From Nocardia yamanashiensis NBRC 100130 (GTDB lineage Bacteria > Actinomycetota > Actinomycetes > Mycobacteriales > Mycobacteriaceae): a stretch of DNA of 64,000 bases. Within the stretch, counting starts at the first letter, position 1, and the number at the start of each line of letters is the position of its first letter. The stretch lies in NCBI RefSeq assembly GCF_001613325.1, contig NZ_BDCD01000011.1, positions 248,001-312,000 on the forward strand. Direction: 5' to 3'. Positions 53,913 to 63,783 of this stretch are shown one piece after another. Made by a program: the position numbers and the translations under genes. Below the pieces are notes generated by a model. That model had not been told where the DNA came from. It saw only the letters and a list, made by a program, of their open reading frames with translations, and did no database searches.

Positions 53913-53950
53913 GCGAAGGCCCCCAACCTGAACAGGTTGGGGGCCTTCGC
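53913..53950. terminator. Bidirectional terminator after tRNA-Glu
   Basis: A perfect 18-bp stem (GCGAAGGCCCCCAACCTG and complement) with an AA loop and TTTTT on the plus strand. Shared with the convergent PPOX gene. Confidence 0.92.
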
Positions 53951-53963
53951 TTTTTCCGTCGAA

Positions 53964-54464
53964 CTAGTCCTGGGCCGCGATGGTCGAGCCGCCCAGCGGC
54001 ATGGCGGGCAAGCCGAGTTTCCGGTGGTCCCAGCTGCGCACCCGCTCCGGGATGATGCGAATCGCGATGCGCTTGTTCAGCATCTGATCCACGAACGGCT
54101 TCATCTCTTCGCTGTAAGGCCCGGTATACCGCTCCCACACGCTGATACCCACCTGGAACAGGGCATCGGCGTCCTCGACGATTTCCGCCCGGCCCTCGAT
54201 CGAGACGCCGCGCAGCTGGTCGTAGGTATCACCGGCTTCGAGCAGCACGGTGACCCGGGGATCGCGGCGAATATTCACCGCCTTCTGCGACTTTGCCTTG
54301 GTCTCGAACCAGATCTCACCGTCGATCAGGCCGAACCACATGGCGGTCAGATGCGGCATGCCGGTCGCGCTCAAGGTGGCGAGGTTGGCGATGCGGCTGC
54401 GCTCCAGGAACTCGGTGATCTCCTGTTCGGACATCACGATCTGCGCGCGTTGTTTAACTCCCAT
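53964..54464 (-). CDS. PPOX-fold (pyridoxamine-phosphate-oxidase-like, probably F420/FMN) protein
   Basis: Split-barrel flavin- or F420-binding protein of 166 residues: FLERSRIANLATLSATGMPHLTAMWFGLIDGEIWFETKAKSQKAVNIRRDPRVTVLLEAG gives the typical PPOX fold from about residue 19. Position matches Rv2991 (from memory) beside the Glu/Gln tRNA genes. Most mycobacterial members bind F420, and the window also encodes an F420-biosynthesis gene (61703). The ATG lies 6 nt after a TACAGT box, so the mRNA may be leaderless. Substrate unknown. Confidence 0.88.
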   Translation of the reverse strand: MGVKQRAQIVMSEQEITEFLERSRIANLATLSATGMPHLTAMWFGLIDGEIWFETKAKSQKAVNIRRDPRVTVLLEAGDTYDQLRGVSIEGRAEIVEDADALFQVGISVWERYTGPYSEEMKPFVDQMLNKRIAIRIIPERVRSWDHRKLGLPAMPLGGSTIAAQD

Positions 54465-54529
54465 AGGCCGACTGTAATTTACGGCGTATGGCGCGGGTCA
54501 CAGTGCCTGTTCGAGTGGGAAAACGAGAA

Positions 54530-54555
54530 CGGCCCCGCCCTGCTGGGCGGGGCCG
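54530..54555 (-). terminator. Terminator of the IclR-type gene
   Basis: An 11-bp perfect stem (CGGCCCCGCCC and complement) with a 4-nt loop; on the minus strand it is followed by TTCTCGTTTT. The ~110 bp between it and the iclR stop contain nothing I can name. Confidence 0.7.
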
Positions 54556-54662
54556 CTGAGCCGCCGGAGGTCGCTGAGGCTGCCGTGACGGCTGTGATCA
54601 TCCCGGGGGTGGGCAAGGTATCCCCATTGCCCGGAAAATCCCGCAGCGGGCCGCAGGGACGC

Positions 54663-55364
54663 TCAGATTCGTTTGTGCAGGGCGTCCGCCGCCGCGACCA
54701 GGTCGGCTGCCCAGCGCGCGCCCGGCCGGCGGCCCATGCGGTCGATCGGCCCGGAGACCGAGACGGCTGCGATCACCCCGCCGCTCGCATCGCGGACCGG
54801 TGCGGACACGCTGGCCACCCCCGCGGCGCGTTCGGCCGCGCTCTGCGCCCAGCCGCGCCGGCGCACCTCGGCCAGCGCGCGCTCGCCGAACACGGCCTCC
54901 GGCAGCACGGTCCGCTGCAATTCCGGATCGGCCCAGGCCAGCAGGACCTTGGCGGCGGAACCGGCGGTCAAAGGCATGCGGGCGCCGATCGGCACGGTGT
55001 CGCGCAGGCCCGCGGCGGGTTCCATGGCCGCCACGCACACGCGCGCGTTGCCGTCGCGCCGGTAGAGCTGGACGCTCTCGCCGGTGATCTCCCGCAGTTT
55101 GGGAAGAATGGTGGCGGCGGCGTCGAGCAGGGGATCGCTGGCGGTTGTCGCCAGCTCCGAAAGCGCCGGGCCCGGCCGCCACAGACCTTGGTTGTCGCGG
55201 GCCAGCATGCGATGCGTCTCCAGGCCCACGGCCAGGCGATGCGCGGTGGCGCGAGGCAGTCCGGTGCGGGCGCACAGCTCGTTCAAGCCGCAGGGTTGCT
55301 CGGCGACGGCGTGCAGTACCGCCATGGCTTTGTCCAGAACCCCGATGCCGCTATGCTGTCTCAT
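54663..55364 (-). CDS. ltbR: IclR-family regulator of leucine genes (LtbR-like)
   Basis: Regulator of 233 residues. N-terminal winged HTH (GIGVLDKAMAVLHAVAEQPCGLNELCARTGLPRATAHRLAVGLETHRML, about 6–54), C-terminal IclR ligand domain (ERAAGVASVSAPVRDASGGVIAAVSVSGP). Its divergent position to leuCD matches Rv2989 in M. tuberculosis and ltbR in Corynebacterium glutamicum (from memory); in the latter LtbR represses leuB and leuCD. The ~110-bp shared promoter region (55365–55477) is therefore the expected operator; the leuB upstream region (48522–48648) is a second target to test. Confidence 0.85.
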   Translation of the reverse strand: MRQHSGIGVLDKAMAVLHAVAEQPCGLNELCARTGLPRATAHRLAVGLETHRMLARDNQGLWRPGPALSELATTASDPLLDAAATILPKLREITGESVQLYRRDGNARVCVAAMEPAAGLRDTVPIGARMPLTAGSAAKVLLAWADPELQRTVLPEAVFGERALAEVRRRGWAQSAAERAAGVASVSAPVRDASGGVIAAVSVSGPIDRMGRRPGARWAADLVAAADALHKRI

Positions 55365-55477
55365 AGAACGATATTAGCGTCTCGCATGTTGGGAATTGCA
55401 AACCGAGACCCGACGCGGACGCAGTCCCGCGGCCAACAGCCCGGCCGTGGATATGTCTATCGAGAGGTGATGGAGAC

Positions 55478-56902
55478 ATGGCCGTGGCGCCACGCACACT
55501 GGCGGAGAAGGTCTGGGATCAGCACGTCGTCGTTCGCGGCGAAGGCGAAGGCGAGCACCGCCAGCCCGACCTCATCTACATCGACCTGCATCTGGTGCAC
55601 GAGGTGACCAGCCCGCAGGCGTTCGACGGCCTGCGCCAGGCCGGCCGCCCGGTGCGCCGCCCGGACCTCACCATCGCCACCGAGGACCACAACGTCCCGA
55701 CCATCGACATCGACAAGCCGATCGCGGATCCCACCTCGCGGACCCAGGTCGAGACGCTGCGCAAGAACTGCGAAGAGTTCGGCGTGCGCCTGCACCGCAT
55801 GGGCGATCTGGACCAGGGCATCGTGCACGTGGTCGGCCCGCAGCTGGGCCTGACCCAGCCGGGAACCACGGTGGTGTGCGGTGATTCGCACACCTCCACC
55901 CACGGCGCGTTCGGCGCCATCGCCATGGGTATCGGCACCTCGGAAGTGGAACATGTTCTGGCAACGCAGACTTTGTCGCTGAAGCCGTTCAAGACCATGG
56001 CCATCAATATCGACGGCAAGCTGCCCGAGGGCGTCACCTCCAAGGACGTCATCCTGGCCGTCATCGCGCAGATCGGCACCGGCGGCGGGCAGGGCTACGT
56101 GCTGGAATACCGCGGCGAGGCGGTCCGGGCCATGTCCATGGAAGCCCGGATGACCATGTGCAACATGTCGATCGAGGCGGGCGCCCGGGCCGGCATGGTG
56201 GCCCCCGACGAGGTCACCTACGAGTTCCTGAAGGGCCGCCCGCACGCCCCCGAGGGCGCGGATTGGGATGCGGCGGTGGCGGCCTGGGACGCCCTGAAGA
56301 CCGACGAGGGCGCGAAATTCGACGCCGAGGTGCACATCGACGCCTCGGCGCTGACCCCCTTCGTCACCTGGGGGACCAATCCGGGACAGGGTGCGCCGCT
56401 GGGCGACTCGGTGCCGGATCCGGAGCAGATCTTCGACGAGAACGAGCGCGCGGCCGCCGAGAAGGCGCTGCAGTACATGGACCTGAAGCCGGGCACCCCG
56501 CTGCGAGATGTCACCGTGGACACCGTTTTCGTGGGTTCCTGCACCAATGGCCGGATCGAGGATTTGCGCGCCGTCGCAGAGATTCTGAAGGACCGCAAGG
56601 TCGCCGCCGGGGTGCGGATGCTGATCGTCCCCGGTTCCATGCGGGTGCGGCTGCAGGCGGAAAACGAGGGCCTGGGCGAGATTTTCACCGCCGCGGGCGC
56701 GGAATGGCGTCAGGCGGGCTGCTCGATGTGCCTGGGAATGAACCCCGATCAGCTTTCTCCCGGTCAGCGCTGTGCTTCGACCTCGAACCGGAACTTCGAA
56801 GGGCGACAGGGCAAGGGCGGCCGCACGCACCTGGTCTCACCGCTGGTCGCGGCGGCCACCGCGGTGCGCGGAACCCTGTCCTCACCGGCCGATCTGGACT
56901 GA
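55478..56902 (+). CDS. leuC: 3-isopropylmalate dehydratase large subunit
   Basis: LeuC, 474 residues, isomerises 2- to 3-isopropylmalate with LeuD. Aconitase-type [4Fe-4S] ligands occur in [14 protein letters not shown] and [38 protein letters not shown] and [20 protein letters not shown] are also present. ATG 55478 with GATGGAGAC before it. Upstream is the IclR gene; leuD follows 55 bp downstream on the same strand, so leuCD form one operon. Confidence 0.97.
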   Translation: MAVAPRTLAEKVWDQHVVVRGEGEGEHRQPDLIYIDLHLVHEVTSPQAFDGLRQAGRPVRRPDLTIATEDHNVPTIDIDKPIADPTSRTQVETLRKNCEEFGVRLHRMGDLDQGIVHVVGPQLGLTQPGTTVVCGDSHTSTHGAFGAIAMGIGTSEVEHVLATQTLSLKPFKTMAINIDGKLPEGVTSKDVILAVIAQIGTGGGQGYVLEYRGEAVRAMSMEARMTMCNMSIEAGARAGMVAPDEVTYEFLKGRPHAPEGADWDAAVAAWDALKTDEGAKFDAEVHIDASALTPFVTWGTNPGQGAPLGDSVPDPEQIFDENERAAAEKALQYMDLKPGTPLRDVTVDTVFVGSCTNGRIEDLRAVAEILKDRKVAAGVRMLIVPGSMRVRLQAENEGLGEIFTAAGAEWRQAGCSMCLGMNPDQLSPGQRCASTSNRNFEGRQGKGGRTHLVSPLVAAATAVRGTLSSPADLD

Positions 56903-56957
56903 ATCAGCGTCCTTTTCGGCAAGTACCTTCGGCCCCAACAGACTCAGGAGAATCACA

Positions 56958-57566
56958 ATGGAAGCCTTCAAGGTTCACAAGGGGATCGGTGTTCCGCTGC
57001 GCCGATCCAATGTCGACACCGACCAGATCATCCCGGCGGTCTATCTGAAGCGCGTTACCCGAACGGGTTTCGAGGACGGCTTGTTCGCCGGTTGGCGCCA
57101 GGATGAGCACTTCATTCTGAACACCGAGCCCTACAACCGGGGTAGTGTGCTGGTCGCCGGTCCGGATTTCGGCACCGGATCCTCACGTGAGCACGCTGTT
57201 TGGGCGTTGAAGGACTTCGGGTTCCGGGTCGTGATCTCCTCCCGCTTCGCCGACATCTTCCGCGGGAACGCGGGCAAGGACGGTCTGCTGACCGCCAAGA
57301 TGGCGCAGAGCGATGTGGAATTGCTCTGGAAGTTGCTCGAGGAACAGCCCGGTTTGGAATTGACGACGGACCTCGAGGCGCGAACCGTGAGCGCCGGAAC
57401 GGTCGTGTTGCCGTTTGATATTGACGACTACACGCGCTGGCGGCTGCTCGAAGGCCTGGACGACATCGGTCTCACCCTGCGGCACAGCGACGAGATCGCG
57501 CAGTTCGAAAACGCAAGGCCGACTTGGAAACCCGCAACCATTCCGGCCCGTATTTCGCAGACGTAA
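56958..57566 (+). CDS. leuD: 3-isopropylmalate dehydratase small subunit
   Basis: LeuD, 202 residues: [50 protein letters not shown] segment ([19 protein letters not shown]), [21 protein letters not shown]. Typical length and swivel-domain layout. ATG 56958 follows CAGGAGAATCACA; upstream in-frame sequence belongs to leuC in another frame. Followed after 157 bp by hupB, which probably has its own promoter. Confidence 0.97.
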   Translation: MEAFKVHKGIGVPLRRSNVDTDQIIPAVYLKRVTRTGFEDGLFAGWRQDEHFILNTEPYNRGSVLVAGPDFGTGSSREHAVWALKDFGFRVVISSRFADIFRGNAGKDGLLTAKMAQSDVELLWKLLEEQPGLELTTDLEARTVSAGTVVLPFDIDDYTRWRLLEGLDDIGLTLRHSDEIAQFENARPTWKPATIPARISQT

Positions 57567-57723
57567 TCATTGGGGGGCGTTAGCTGAACGCCCCCAAACG
57601 TGGTTGCTGGACATGTGCCGTGCCTCGCTTTTTCGCGCGTCGCTCGTAGACTCTTGCCGCAGAAAGGTTTACCGTGGTACCTAGTCGGTCCGACGACGGG
57701 CCAAATAGTCTGCGGAGGATTCA

Positions 57724-58362
57724 ATGAACAAGGCGGAACTGATCGATGTTCTGACCGAGAAGTTGGGTACTGACAGGCGCACCGCTACTGCAGCAGTCGA
57801 GCAGATGGTCGACACAATCGTGCGTGCTGTGAACAAAGGTCAGAGCGTCACCATCACCGGATTCGGTGTCTTCGAACAGCGCAAGCGCGCTGCGCGAGTG
57901 GCCCGTAACCCGCGTACCGGTGAAACCGTCAAGGTGAAGCCGACTTCGGTGCCGGCATTCCGTCCGGGCGCTCAGTTCAAGGCGATCATCGCCGGCAAGC
58001 AGAAGATCGCCTCGAGCGGCCCGGCCGTGAAACGCGGTGTGGCTGCCCCGGTGTCGGGCGGCAAGACCACGGCCAAGAAGGCGGCGAAGAAGACCACCGC
58101 CAAGAAGGCCGCCACCAAGGCTCCGGCCAAGACCACGGCGAAGAAGGCCGCTTCGAAGGCGCCCGCCAAGAAGGCCACCGCCAAGAAGACGGTCGCGAAG
58201 AAGACGGTCGCCAAGAAGACCCCGGCCAAGGCCACCGCCAAGAAGGCTCCGGCCAAGAAGGCCGCCGCCACCAAGGCCACCGCTTCGAAGGCCACCGCCA
58301 AGAAGACGGCCAAGAAGGCTCCGGCCAAGAAGACCGCTGCCAAGCGCACCGCCCGTCGCTGA
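57724..58362 (+). CDS. hupB: Histone-like HU protein with Lys/Ala-rich tail
   Basis: HupB, 212 residues. The N-terminal ~90 residues are a normal HU domain ([20 protein letters not shown] start, [40 protein letters not shown]). The rest is a mycobacterial-type basic tail of repeated [11 protein letters not shown] units ending KRTARR, which binds DNA like eukaryotic histone H1. GGAGG before the ATG. Conserved next to leuD. The tail repeats make it prone to length variation. A 13-bp terminator follows. Confidence 0.97.
   Translation: MNKAELIDVLTEKLGTDRRTATAAVEQMVDTIVRAVNKGQSVTITGFGVFEQRKRAARVARNPRTGETVKVKPTSVPAFRPGAQFKAIIAGKQKIASSGPAVKRGVAAPVSGGKTTAKKAAKKTTAKKAATKAPAKTTAKKAASKAPAKKATAKKTVAKKTVAKKTPAKATAKKAPAKKAAATKATASKATAKKTAKKAPAKKTAAKRTARR
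58065..58345 (+). repeat. Degenerate tandem repeats in hupB tail
   Basis: Repeated units around GCCAAGAAG and CCGGCCAAG, including two adjacent near-identical 15-mers ACGGTCGCSAAGAAG at 58191–58220. They encode the Lys/Ala tail. Confidence 0.8.
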
Positions 58363-58386
58363 CGGTTCCCGCTAGCAGGACAACGT

Positions 58387-58416
58387 GAAACGGCCCGGCA
58401 TCCGCCGGGCCGTTTC
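58387..58416. terminator. Bidirectional terminator between hupB and mutT1
   Basis: A perfect 13-bp stem (GAAACGGCCCGGC and complement) with an ATCC loop lies between convergent genes, 24 bp after hupB and 30 bp after the mutT1-like stop. Confidence 0.85.
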
Positions 58417-58446
58417 GCATGTCGGAGGCCGGAATTCGGCCGTTCC

Positions 58447-59415
58447 CTATTTCGCGTGGGAGTCGATCTCGGTGGGGTGCAGGATGCGGTCGAGATGGTC
58501 GGCCGCGACCAGCTTGCCGCCGTGGAAGGACAGCGCCCAGACGCTGCCCTTGCGATTGCGGGCCGGTGGCAGCGTGATTCCGTCCTCCTCGGCCCACCAC
58601 CGCAGCAGATCCGGAATCACCTTGCCCTGACTGCAGATCACCGGCACGACGTCGCGGTCGGCCAGGTCGCGGGCGCGTTTGCGGGCCGCGTCCGGCGCTG
58701 TGGCGTAACCGGATTCACTGAACAGCGGCTCCAATTCCACCGTCACGCCCAGTTTCTCGGCCAGCGGGGTAACGGTTTGGACACAGCGCGCCGGTGGGGC
58801 CGAGTGGATTTCGGCCGCCCCGAACGGCAGCAGGTTCGGCACCAGCTCGCGAGCCTGTGCGCGACCGGCCTTTTCGAGCGGCCGGGCGTCGTCGTCCGGC
58901 CCGGTGAAGCGGTCCTTGCGCCCGGCCTTGGCGTGCCGGACCACCAGCACGGTGGAGGTATCGGCCGGTAGGCGAAGGAAATTGCGGACGATGGTGCGAT
59001 CCATCGGGTAGGACAGCGCGTCCATGATGCCCTCGACGCGATGCCACTGGAGCACATCGACTTCGGAATTGGACTCGAAGCCGCCGTCGAGCGCCCGGGC
59101 CGCCCAGTAGTCCACCCGCTTGAGTTTCCGGTGCCCGGTGACCGGATACGTCACATGGCCGAGATAACGCCCCAGACGCGAATTCAGGCCCGTTTCCTCG
59201 GCCACCTCACGCACGGCCGCCACCACGGCGGTCTCGCCGGGATCCAATTTGCCCTTGGGCAGCGACCAGTCGTCGTATTTGAGCCGGTGCACCAGCGCGA
59301 TCTCGACGCTGCCGTCCGCGGTGGGACGCCACAGCACGGCGCCCGCGGCCAGGATATTGGGGTTCACCCGGGGATCTACCAAATCGGCGGCGGGGTCGGA
59401 CTTGTGCTTGCTCAC
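58447..59415 (-). CDS. mutT1: MutT1-like NUDIX hydrolase with histidine-phosphatase domain
   Basis: Two-domain protein of 322 residues. NUDIX half: [20 protein letters not shown] then the Nudix box [23 protein letters not shown] (about 54–76). C-terminal phosphoglycerate-mutase-like half: [15 protein letters not shown] with the catalytic RHxKA, and a second His in [16 protein letters not shown] region. In mycobacteria MutT1 (Rv2985) removes 8-oxo-(d)GTP and also hydrolyses diadenosine polyphosphates. GTG 59415 overlaps the ppk stop by 4 bp, so translation is coupled to ppk. Confidence 0.93.
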   Translation of the reverse strand: MSKHKSDPAADLVDPRVNPNILAAGAVLWRPTADGSVEIALVHRLKYDDWSLPKGKLDPGETAVVAAVREVAEETGLNSRLGRYLGHVTYPVTGHRKLKRVDYWAARALDGGFESNSEVDVLQWHRVEGIMDALSYPMDRTIVRNFLRLPADTSTVLVVRHAKAGRKDRFTGPDDDARPLEKAGRAQARELVPNLLPFGAAEIHSAPPARCVQTVTPLAEKLGVTVELEPLFSESGYATAPDAARKRARDLADRDVVPVICSQGKVIPDLLRWWAEEDGITLPPARNRKGSVWALSFHGGKLVAADHLDRILHPTEIDSHAK

Positions 59416-61640
59416 TGGCGATCCGGCCGGCGCAGTCGCATCAGGTACTCCTGGTGGTCGCGCACCTGCACGTCCGGCACCGAGGGATCGGGCTGGGCGG
59501 CCCAGCTGCCGTCGGCCTGCAGCACCCAGCAGCGGGTGGCGGGGTCGAGCGCGGAATCGAACATCTGGTTGAGCTGCTCGGCCAGACGCGGATCCTTCAC
59601 CTGCGCCAGCACTTCCACGCGCCGGTCCAGATTGCGGTGCATCATGTCGGCGCTGCCGATCCAGTACTCGTTCTGCGCCTGGAAGTGCAGCACCCGCGAA
59701 TGTTCCAGGTACCGGCCGAGAATCGAGCGCACCTCGATGTTCTCGCTCATGCCCGGAACGCCCGGTCGCAGCCCGCAGATGCCGCGCACCACGATCTCCA
59801 CCGGCACGCCGGCCTGGGAGGCGCGGTAGAGCGCGTCGATGATCTGCTCGTCCACGATGGCATTGGCCTTCAGCCGGATTCGCGCCGATTCGCCCTGCCG
59901 CGCCAGTTCGGTCTCGCGCTCGATCCGCTCCACGATCCCGGCTCGCACCCCGGTCGGAGCGACCAGCAGGTTGCGGTAGTTGGCTTTTCGCGAGTACCCG
60001 GTCAGCGAGTTGAACAGGTCGGTGAGGTCGGCGCCGATCTCCGGTGCGGCCGTGAGCAATCCGACATCCTCGTACAGGCGCGCGGTCTTCGGATTGTAAT
60101 TGCCGGTGCCGATGTGGCAGTAGCGCCGGATGGTGGCTCCTTCGCGGCGCACCACCAGGCAGGTCTTGCAGTGCGTCTTGAGCCCGACCAGGCCGTAGAC
60201 CACGTGCACGCCCGCCTGCTCCAGCGCGCGCGCCCATTTGATGTTGGCCTGCTCGTCGAAGCGGGCCTTGATCTCGACCAGCGCCACCACCTGCTTACCG
60301 GCCTCGGCGGCGTCGATGAGCGCGTTCACGATGGGGGAGTCACCGGAGGTGCGGTACAGGGTCTGCTTGATGGCGAGCACCTGCGGGTCGGCCGCGGCCT
60401 GTTCGATGAAGCGCTGCACACTGGTGGAGAAGGAGTCGTACGGGTGGTGCACCAGCACGTCGCCCTCGCGCAGCGCCGCGAAAACGTTTCGGGGCGTTTC
60501 CCGTTCGCCGAACGCCGGGGGCGTGGCGGGCACGTACGGGGCGTCCTTGAGGTTGGGCCGGTCCACGCCGTACACCTGCCACAGGCAGGACAGGTCGAGC
60601 AGGCCGGGCACCTGGATCACGTCGGCCGGGTCGACATCGAGTTCCCGCAGCAGCAGTTCGAGCATGTGCTCGGTCATGTCGTCGGAGACTTCCAGCCGCA
60701 CCGGGGATCCGAAGCGTCGGCGGGCCAGTTCGCGTTCCAGGGCCTGCAGCAGGTCCTCGTCGCGATCCTCCTCGACCTCGAGATCGGCATTGCGGGTGAT
60801 CCGGAACGAATGCTGTTCCACCACTTCCATTCCCGGGAACAGCTGATCCAGGTGGGCGGCGATCAGCTCTTCCATGGGCAGGAAGGCGGCCATGGAGGAC
60901 TGCCCGCCGGCGGAGTCGCGGCCGACGGGTTCGCGGCCGGTGGCGGCGACGGCGGTCTCGCGGCTGCCCACGGTGCGGCGCACCCGCACGAAGCGATCCA
61001 CATTGTCGGGCACCTTGACTCGCGCGAAGTGCTCGCCGCCGGTCACCGAATCCTTAACCGTCACGGCGAGATTGAGACTCAGGCCGCTGATGTACGGGAA
61101 CGGGTGGGCCGGATCGACCGCCAGCGGGGTCAGCACCGGGAAGACCTGATCCTGGAAATACCCGGACAGGCGCTGTTTTTCGGCGTCGTCGAGCTCGTTC
61201 CACCGGATGATGGCGATGCCCTCGGCGGTCAGCGCGGGCAGCACCTGGTCCAGGAACACCCGCGCGTGCCGCTCGGCGATCTCCTGGGTGCGGGCGGCGA
61301 TCATCTCCAGTTGTTCGGTCGGGGACAACCCGTCCGCGGACCGCACCGACAGCCCGGTTTCCGCGCGGCGCTTGAGCCCGGCCACCCGCACCATGTAGAA
61401 CTCGTCCAGATTGGACGCGAAGATGGCGAGGAACTTGGCGCGCTCCAGCAGCGGCTGGGAATGGTCCTCGGCCAAGGCGAGCACGCGGGCGTTGAAATCG
61501 AGCCAGCTCAATTCCCGGTTCACATACCGGTCCTGCGGCAGCGGCGGTGTCGGAGTGGGCGGTGGGGTTGCCGCGGGCGGCGCCGCGGGTAGTAGCGGCG
61601 ATTGCTTGACGGTTTCCGTATCGCTCACTCTCACGATCAT
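59412..61640 (-). CDS. ppk1: Polyphosphate kinase 1
   Basis: PPK1, 742 residues, makes polyphosphate reversibly from ATP. Pro-rich N-terminus, then [38 protein letters not shown], and the C-terminal phospholipase-D-like halves with [24 protein letters not shown] (phosphorylated His) and [20 protein letters not shown] 61640; GTG 61628 is possible. mutT1 follows with a 4-bp overlap, consistent with a two-gene operon conserved in mycobacteria. Confidence 0.96.
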   Translation of the reverse strand: MIVRVSDTETVKQSPLLPAAPPAATPPPTPTPPLPQDRYVNRELSWLDFNARVLALAEDHSQPLLERAKFLAIFASNLDEFYMVRVAGLKRRAETGLSVRSADGLSPTEQLEMIAARTQEIAERHARVFLDQVLPALTAEGIAIIRWNELDDAEKQRLSGYFQDQVFPVLTPLAVDPAHPFPYISGLSLNLAVTVKDSVTGGEHFARVKVPDNVDRFVRVRRTVGSRETAVAATGREPVGRDSAGGQSSMAAFLPMEELIAAHLDQLFPGMEVVEQHSFRITRNADLEVEEDRDEDLLQALERELARRRFGSPVRLEVSDDMTEHMLELLLRELDVDPADVIQVPGLLDLSCLWQVYGVDRPNLKDAPYVPATPPAFGERETPRNVFAALREGDVLVHHPYDSFSTSVQRFIEQAAADPQVLAIKQTLYRTSGDSPIVNALIDAAEAGKQVVALVEIKARFDEQANIKWARALEQAGVHVVYGLVGLKTHCKTCLVVRREGATIRRYCHIGTGNYNPKTARLYEDVGLLTAAPEIGADLTDLFNSLTGYSRKANYRNLLVAPTGVRAGIVERIERETELARQGESARIRLKANAIVDEQIIDALYRASQAGVPVEIVVRGICGLRPGVPGMSENIEVRSILGRYLEHSRVLHFQAQNEYWIGSADMMHRNLDRRVEVLAQVKDPRLAEQLNQMFDSALDPATRCWVLQADGSWAAQPDPSVPDVQVRDHQEYLMRLRRPDRQ

Positions 61641-61702
61641 TCCTTATGTCGTGTTGTGGGTGCCGAACTGACACCGCCCATTGCAGCGCAGATCACGCCC
61701 GG

Positions 61703-62389
61703 TCAACACCGCCGGGAGCCGGTTCGCCGGACTTGTTTTGCTGGGAGACACGCCCGCGACACGCCGATTTCACTCAACAGCGCGCCGGTCGCCTCACCCA
61801 CCCCGAGCGCGGCCGCGCAATCCAGATCGGCCGCGGTGTCCACATCCTGGCGCAAGCCCGGCCACTCGCCGAGCAGTTCCACCGCGCCCGCCGCGATGTG
61901 CCGGCGGGCCGAATCGGGTCCGAACAGCGGCGCCAGCGCCGCGCCGCCCCGCACCAGCAGGGCCACCGTCCCGCTGCCCGCGTGATCGGCCACCACCGCC
62001 CGCGGGTGCCCGGACGCTGCCAGCACCTCACCCAGTTCGTGCGGGCGCAAGGCGGGCAGATCCGCTTGCAGGGCAAGCACATCGACCGGGCCGTGTTCGA
62101 GCCGGATCGCCTCGGCCCCGGCCGCCAGCGCCCCGTTCAGCCCCGTGGGGGCCGCGGGTTCCGGATGCACCCGGCCCCCGAGCTGCTGCACCAGATCCTT
62201 GACGGCGGGATCGGGCGTCACCACGGTCACCGACGCCACACCGGGCGTTTCGAGCGCCGCCGTCACCGTATCGGCGAGCATGGCCAGCACCAATCGCGTC
62301 CGGTCGGGCGGTTCCAGCCGGTCGGCGAGGCGGCTCTTCGCCAGCCCGAGTGTCTTCACCGCGATCACCGCGTGCACGGACGGACGCAT
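61703..62389 (-). CDS. fbiD: F420 biosynthesis guanylyltransferase FbiD/CofC
   Basis: Nucleotidyltransferase of 228 residues activating phosphoenolpyruvate (or 2-phospholactate) with GTP for F420 synthesis. HAVIAVKTLGLAKSRLADRLEPPDRTRLVLAMLADTV is the CofC core, with VTVVTPDPAVKDLVQQLGGRVHPEP, GLNGALAAGAEAIR, LALQADLPALRPHEL (metal Asp) and VVADHAGSGTVALLV. ATG 62389 is preceded by GGAGG. Matches Rv2983, between ppk and gpsA (from memory). Supports F420 use by the PPOX protein and others. Confidence 0.93.
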   Translation of the reverse strand: MRPSVHAVIAVKTLGLAKSRLADRLEPPDRTRLVLAMLADTVTAALETPGVASVTVVTPDPAVKDLVQQLGGRVHPEPAAPTGLNGALAAGAEAIRLEHGPVDVLALQADLPALRPHELGEVLAASGHPRAVVADHAGSGTVALLVRGGAALAPLFGPDSARRHIAAGAVELLGEWPGLRQDVDTAADLDCAAALGVGEATGALLSEIGVSRACLPAKQVRRTGSRRC

Positions 62390-62654
62390 GCCCGAATCCT
62401 CCCACTCGAAGATGACGCGTGTGTGAGCGGAGTCGAATCGTGAGGCGGGGACACGCGGGGTCCCGGGCGGGCCGCGGCGACGCGCGGGGAGGCGAGGTGG
62501 GTGCGCATGCCGGGAGACAACGCGCGTGGTGGCGGATGCCATCCGGGTTGCCGCCGTCGTGGCCTGGCGGGTGTGCGGCAGGCGTGCACGCGGTGGACGG
62601 CCGGTGGTGCCGAGTCGTTGTGCGGTGCTCGGCACGGCCTTTTCGCAATCCGCA

Positions 62655-62666
62655 TATATTGGGCGG
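62655..62666 (+). promoter_or_regulatory. -10 box TATATT placed for leaderless gpsA mRNA
   Basis: TATATT (62655–62660) ends 6 nt before the gpsA ATG. A Shine–Dalgarno sequence is absent. Confidence 0.5.
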
Positions 62667-63662
62667 ATGGCTAGGGCAGCGGTGCTGGGAGCGGGGTCTT
62701 GGGGGACCGCGTTCGCGAAGGTGTTGGCGGAGGCGGGAACCGAGACCACCATGTGGGCTCGGCGGCCGGAGGTGGCCAAGGTGCTCGCCACCGAGCATCG
62801 GAATCCGTGGTATCTGCCGGATTTCGCGCTGCCGCCGATCGCCGCCACCGATGATCACCGGATCGCGCTGGACGGGGCCGACATCGTGGTGCTGGCGGTG
62901 CCGTCGCAGTCGCTGCGCGGGAATCTGGCCGTCTGGAAGGACAGCATTCCGGCCGAGGCCACGCTGCTGAGCCTGGCCAAGGGCATCGAGACCGGGACGC
63001 TGCTGCGGATGAGCCAGGTGATCTCAGAAGTGAGCGGGGCGGATCCGAGCCGGGTGGCGGTGCTGTCGGGACCGAACCTGGCCAAGGAGATCGCGGCGCG
63101 TCAGCCCGCGGCCACCGTGGTGGCGTGCACGGACACGCTGCGCGCGGAGGCGGTGCAGCAGGCCAGCGCCACCGGGTACTTCCGCCCGTACACCAATTCC
63201 GATGTGATCGGCTGCGAGATCGGCGGCGCCTGCAAGAACGTGATCGCGCTGGCCTGCGGCATCGCCTCGGGAATGGGCTTGGGCGACAACTCGATTGCCA
63301 GCCTCATCACCCGCGGGCTGGCCGAGATCATCCGGCTGGGCGTGGCGGTGGGCGCGGAACCGGTCACCTTCGCGGGCCTGGCCGGGGTCGGGGATCTGGT
63401 CGCCACCTGCACCTCGCCGCTGTCGCGCAATCGTTCCTTCGGGCATGTGCTGGGCGCGGGCGGCAGTATGGAGACCGCGCAGGAGGCCACTCATGGGCAG
63501 GTCGCCGAGGGTGTGAAGTCCTGCACATCGGTGCGTGCGCTGGCCGAACGACACGGGGTGGAAATGCCGCTCACCAATGCCGTGCACCAGGTCTGCCACG
63601 GCGGCCTGTCCGCCGCCGAAGCCGTGGGCCAGCTCCTCGGTCGCCGGCTGAAGTCGGAGTGA
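62667..63662 (+). CDS. gpsA: Glycerol-3-phosphate dehydrogenase [NAD(P)+]
   Basis: GpsA, 331 residues, makes sn-glycerol-3-phosphate for phospholipids. [21 protein letters not shown] (Rossmann, 4–24), [31 protein letters not shown], the catalytic Lys in [24 protein letters not shown], and [24 protein letters not shown] 62667 just after a TATATT box. In M. tuberculosis this is gpsA2/gpdA2, next to ddlA (from memory). Followed 121 bp downstream by ddl. Confidence 0.97.
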   Translation: MARAAVLGAGSWGTAFAKVLAEAGTETTMWARRPEVAKVLATEHRNPWYLPDFALPPIAATDDHRIALDGADIVVLAVPSQSLRGNLAVWKDSIPAEATLLSLAKGIETGTLLRMSQVISEVSGADPSRVAVLSGPNLAKEIAARQPAATVVACTDTLRAEAVQQASATGYFRPYTNSDVIGCEIGGACKNVIALACGIASGMGLGDNSIASLITRGLAEIIRLGVAVGAEPVTFAGLAGVGDLVATCTSPLSRNRSFGHVLGAGGSMETAQEATHGQVAEGVKSCTSVRALAERHGVEMPLTNAVHQVCHGGLSAAEAVGQLLGRRLKSE

Positions 63663-63770
63663 GCGCGGGGCGGTAGCCGTACCGACCGCTCGGCTCGGAA
63701 GGGCGGCCGCGCCTGGCCCGCCGGACATGACGGGCCCGACCACGTAACACTGCCGCCATATATGACCGGG

Positions 63771-63783
63771 TACGGTTCCGGGC
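63771..63783 (+). promoter_or_regulatory. -10 box TACGGT placed for leaderless ddl mRNA
   Basis: TACGGT (63771–63776) ends 7 nt before the ddl ATG; no Shine–Dalgarno sequence is visible. Confidence 0.45.

Noticed and set aside
53936..55607. Long plus-strand frame over the PPOX and IclR genes
   Set aside because: GC-rich antisense frame; both minus-strand genes have clear protein families.
58065..58345. Repeat array resembling a CRISPR or satellite
   Set aside because: The repeats are in frame and encode the known Lys/Ala tail of HupB; no uniform spacers.
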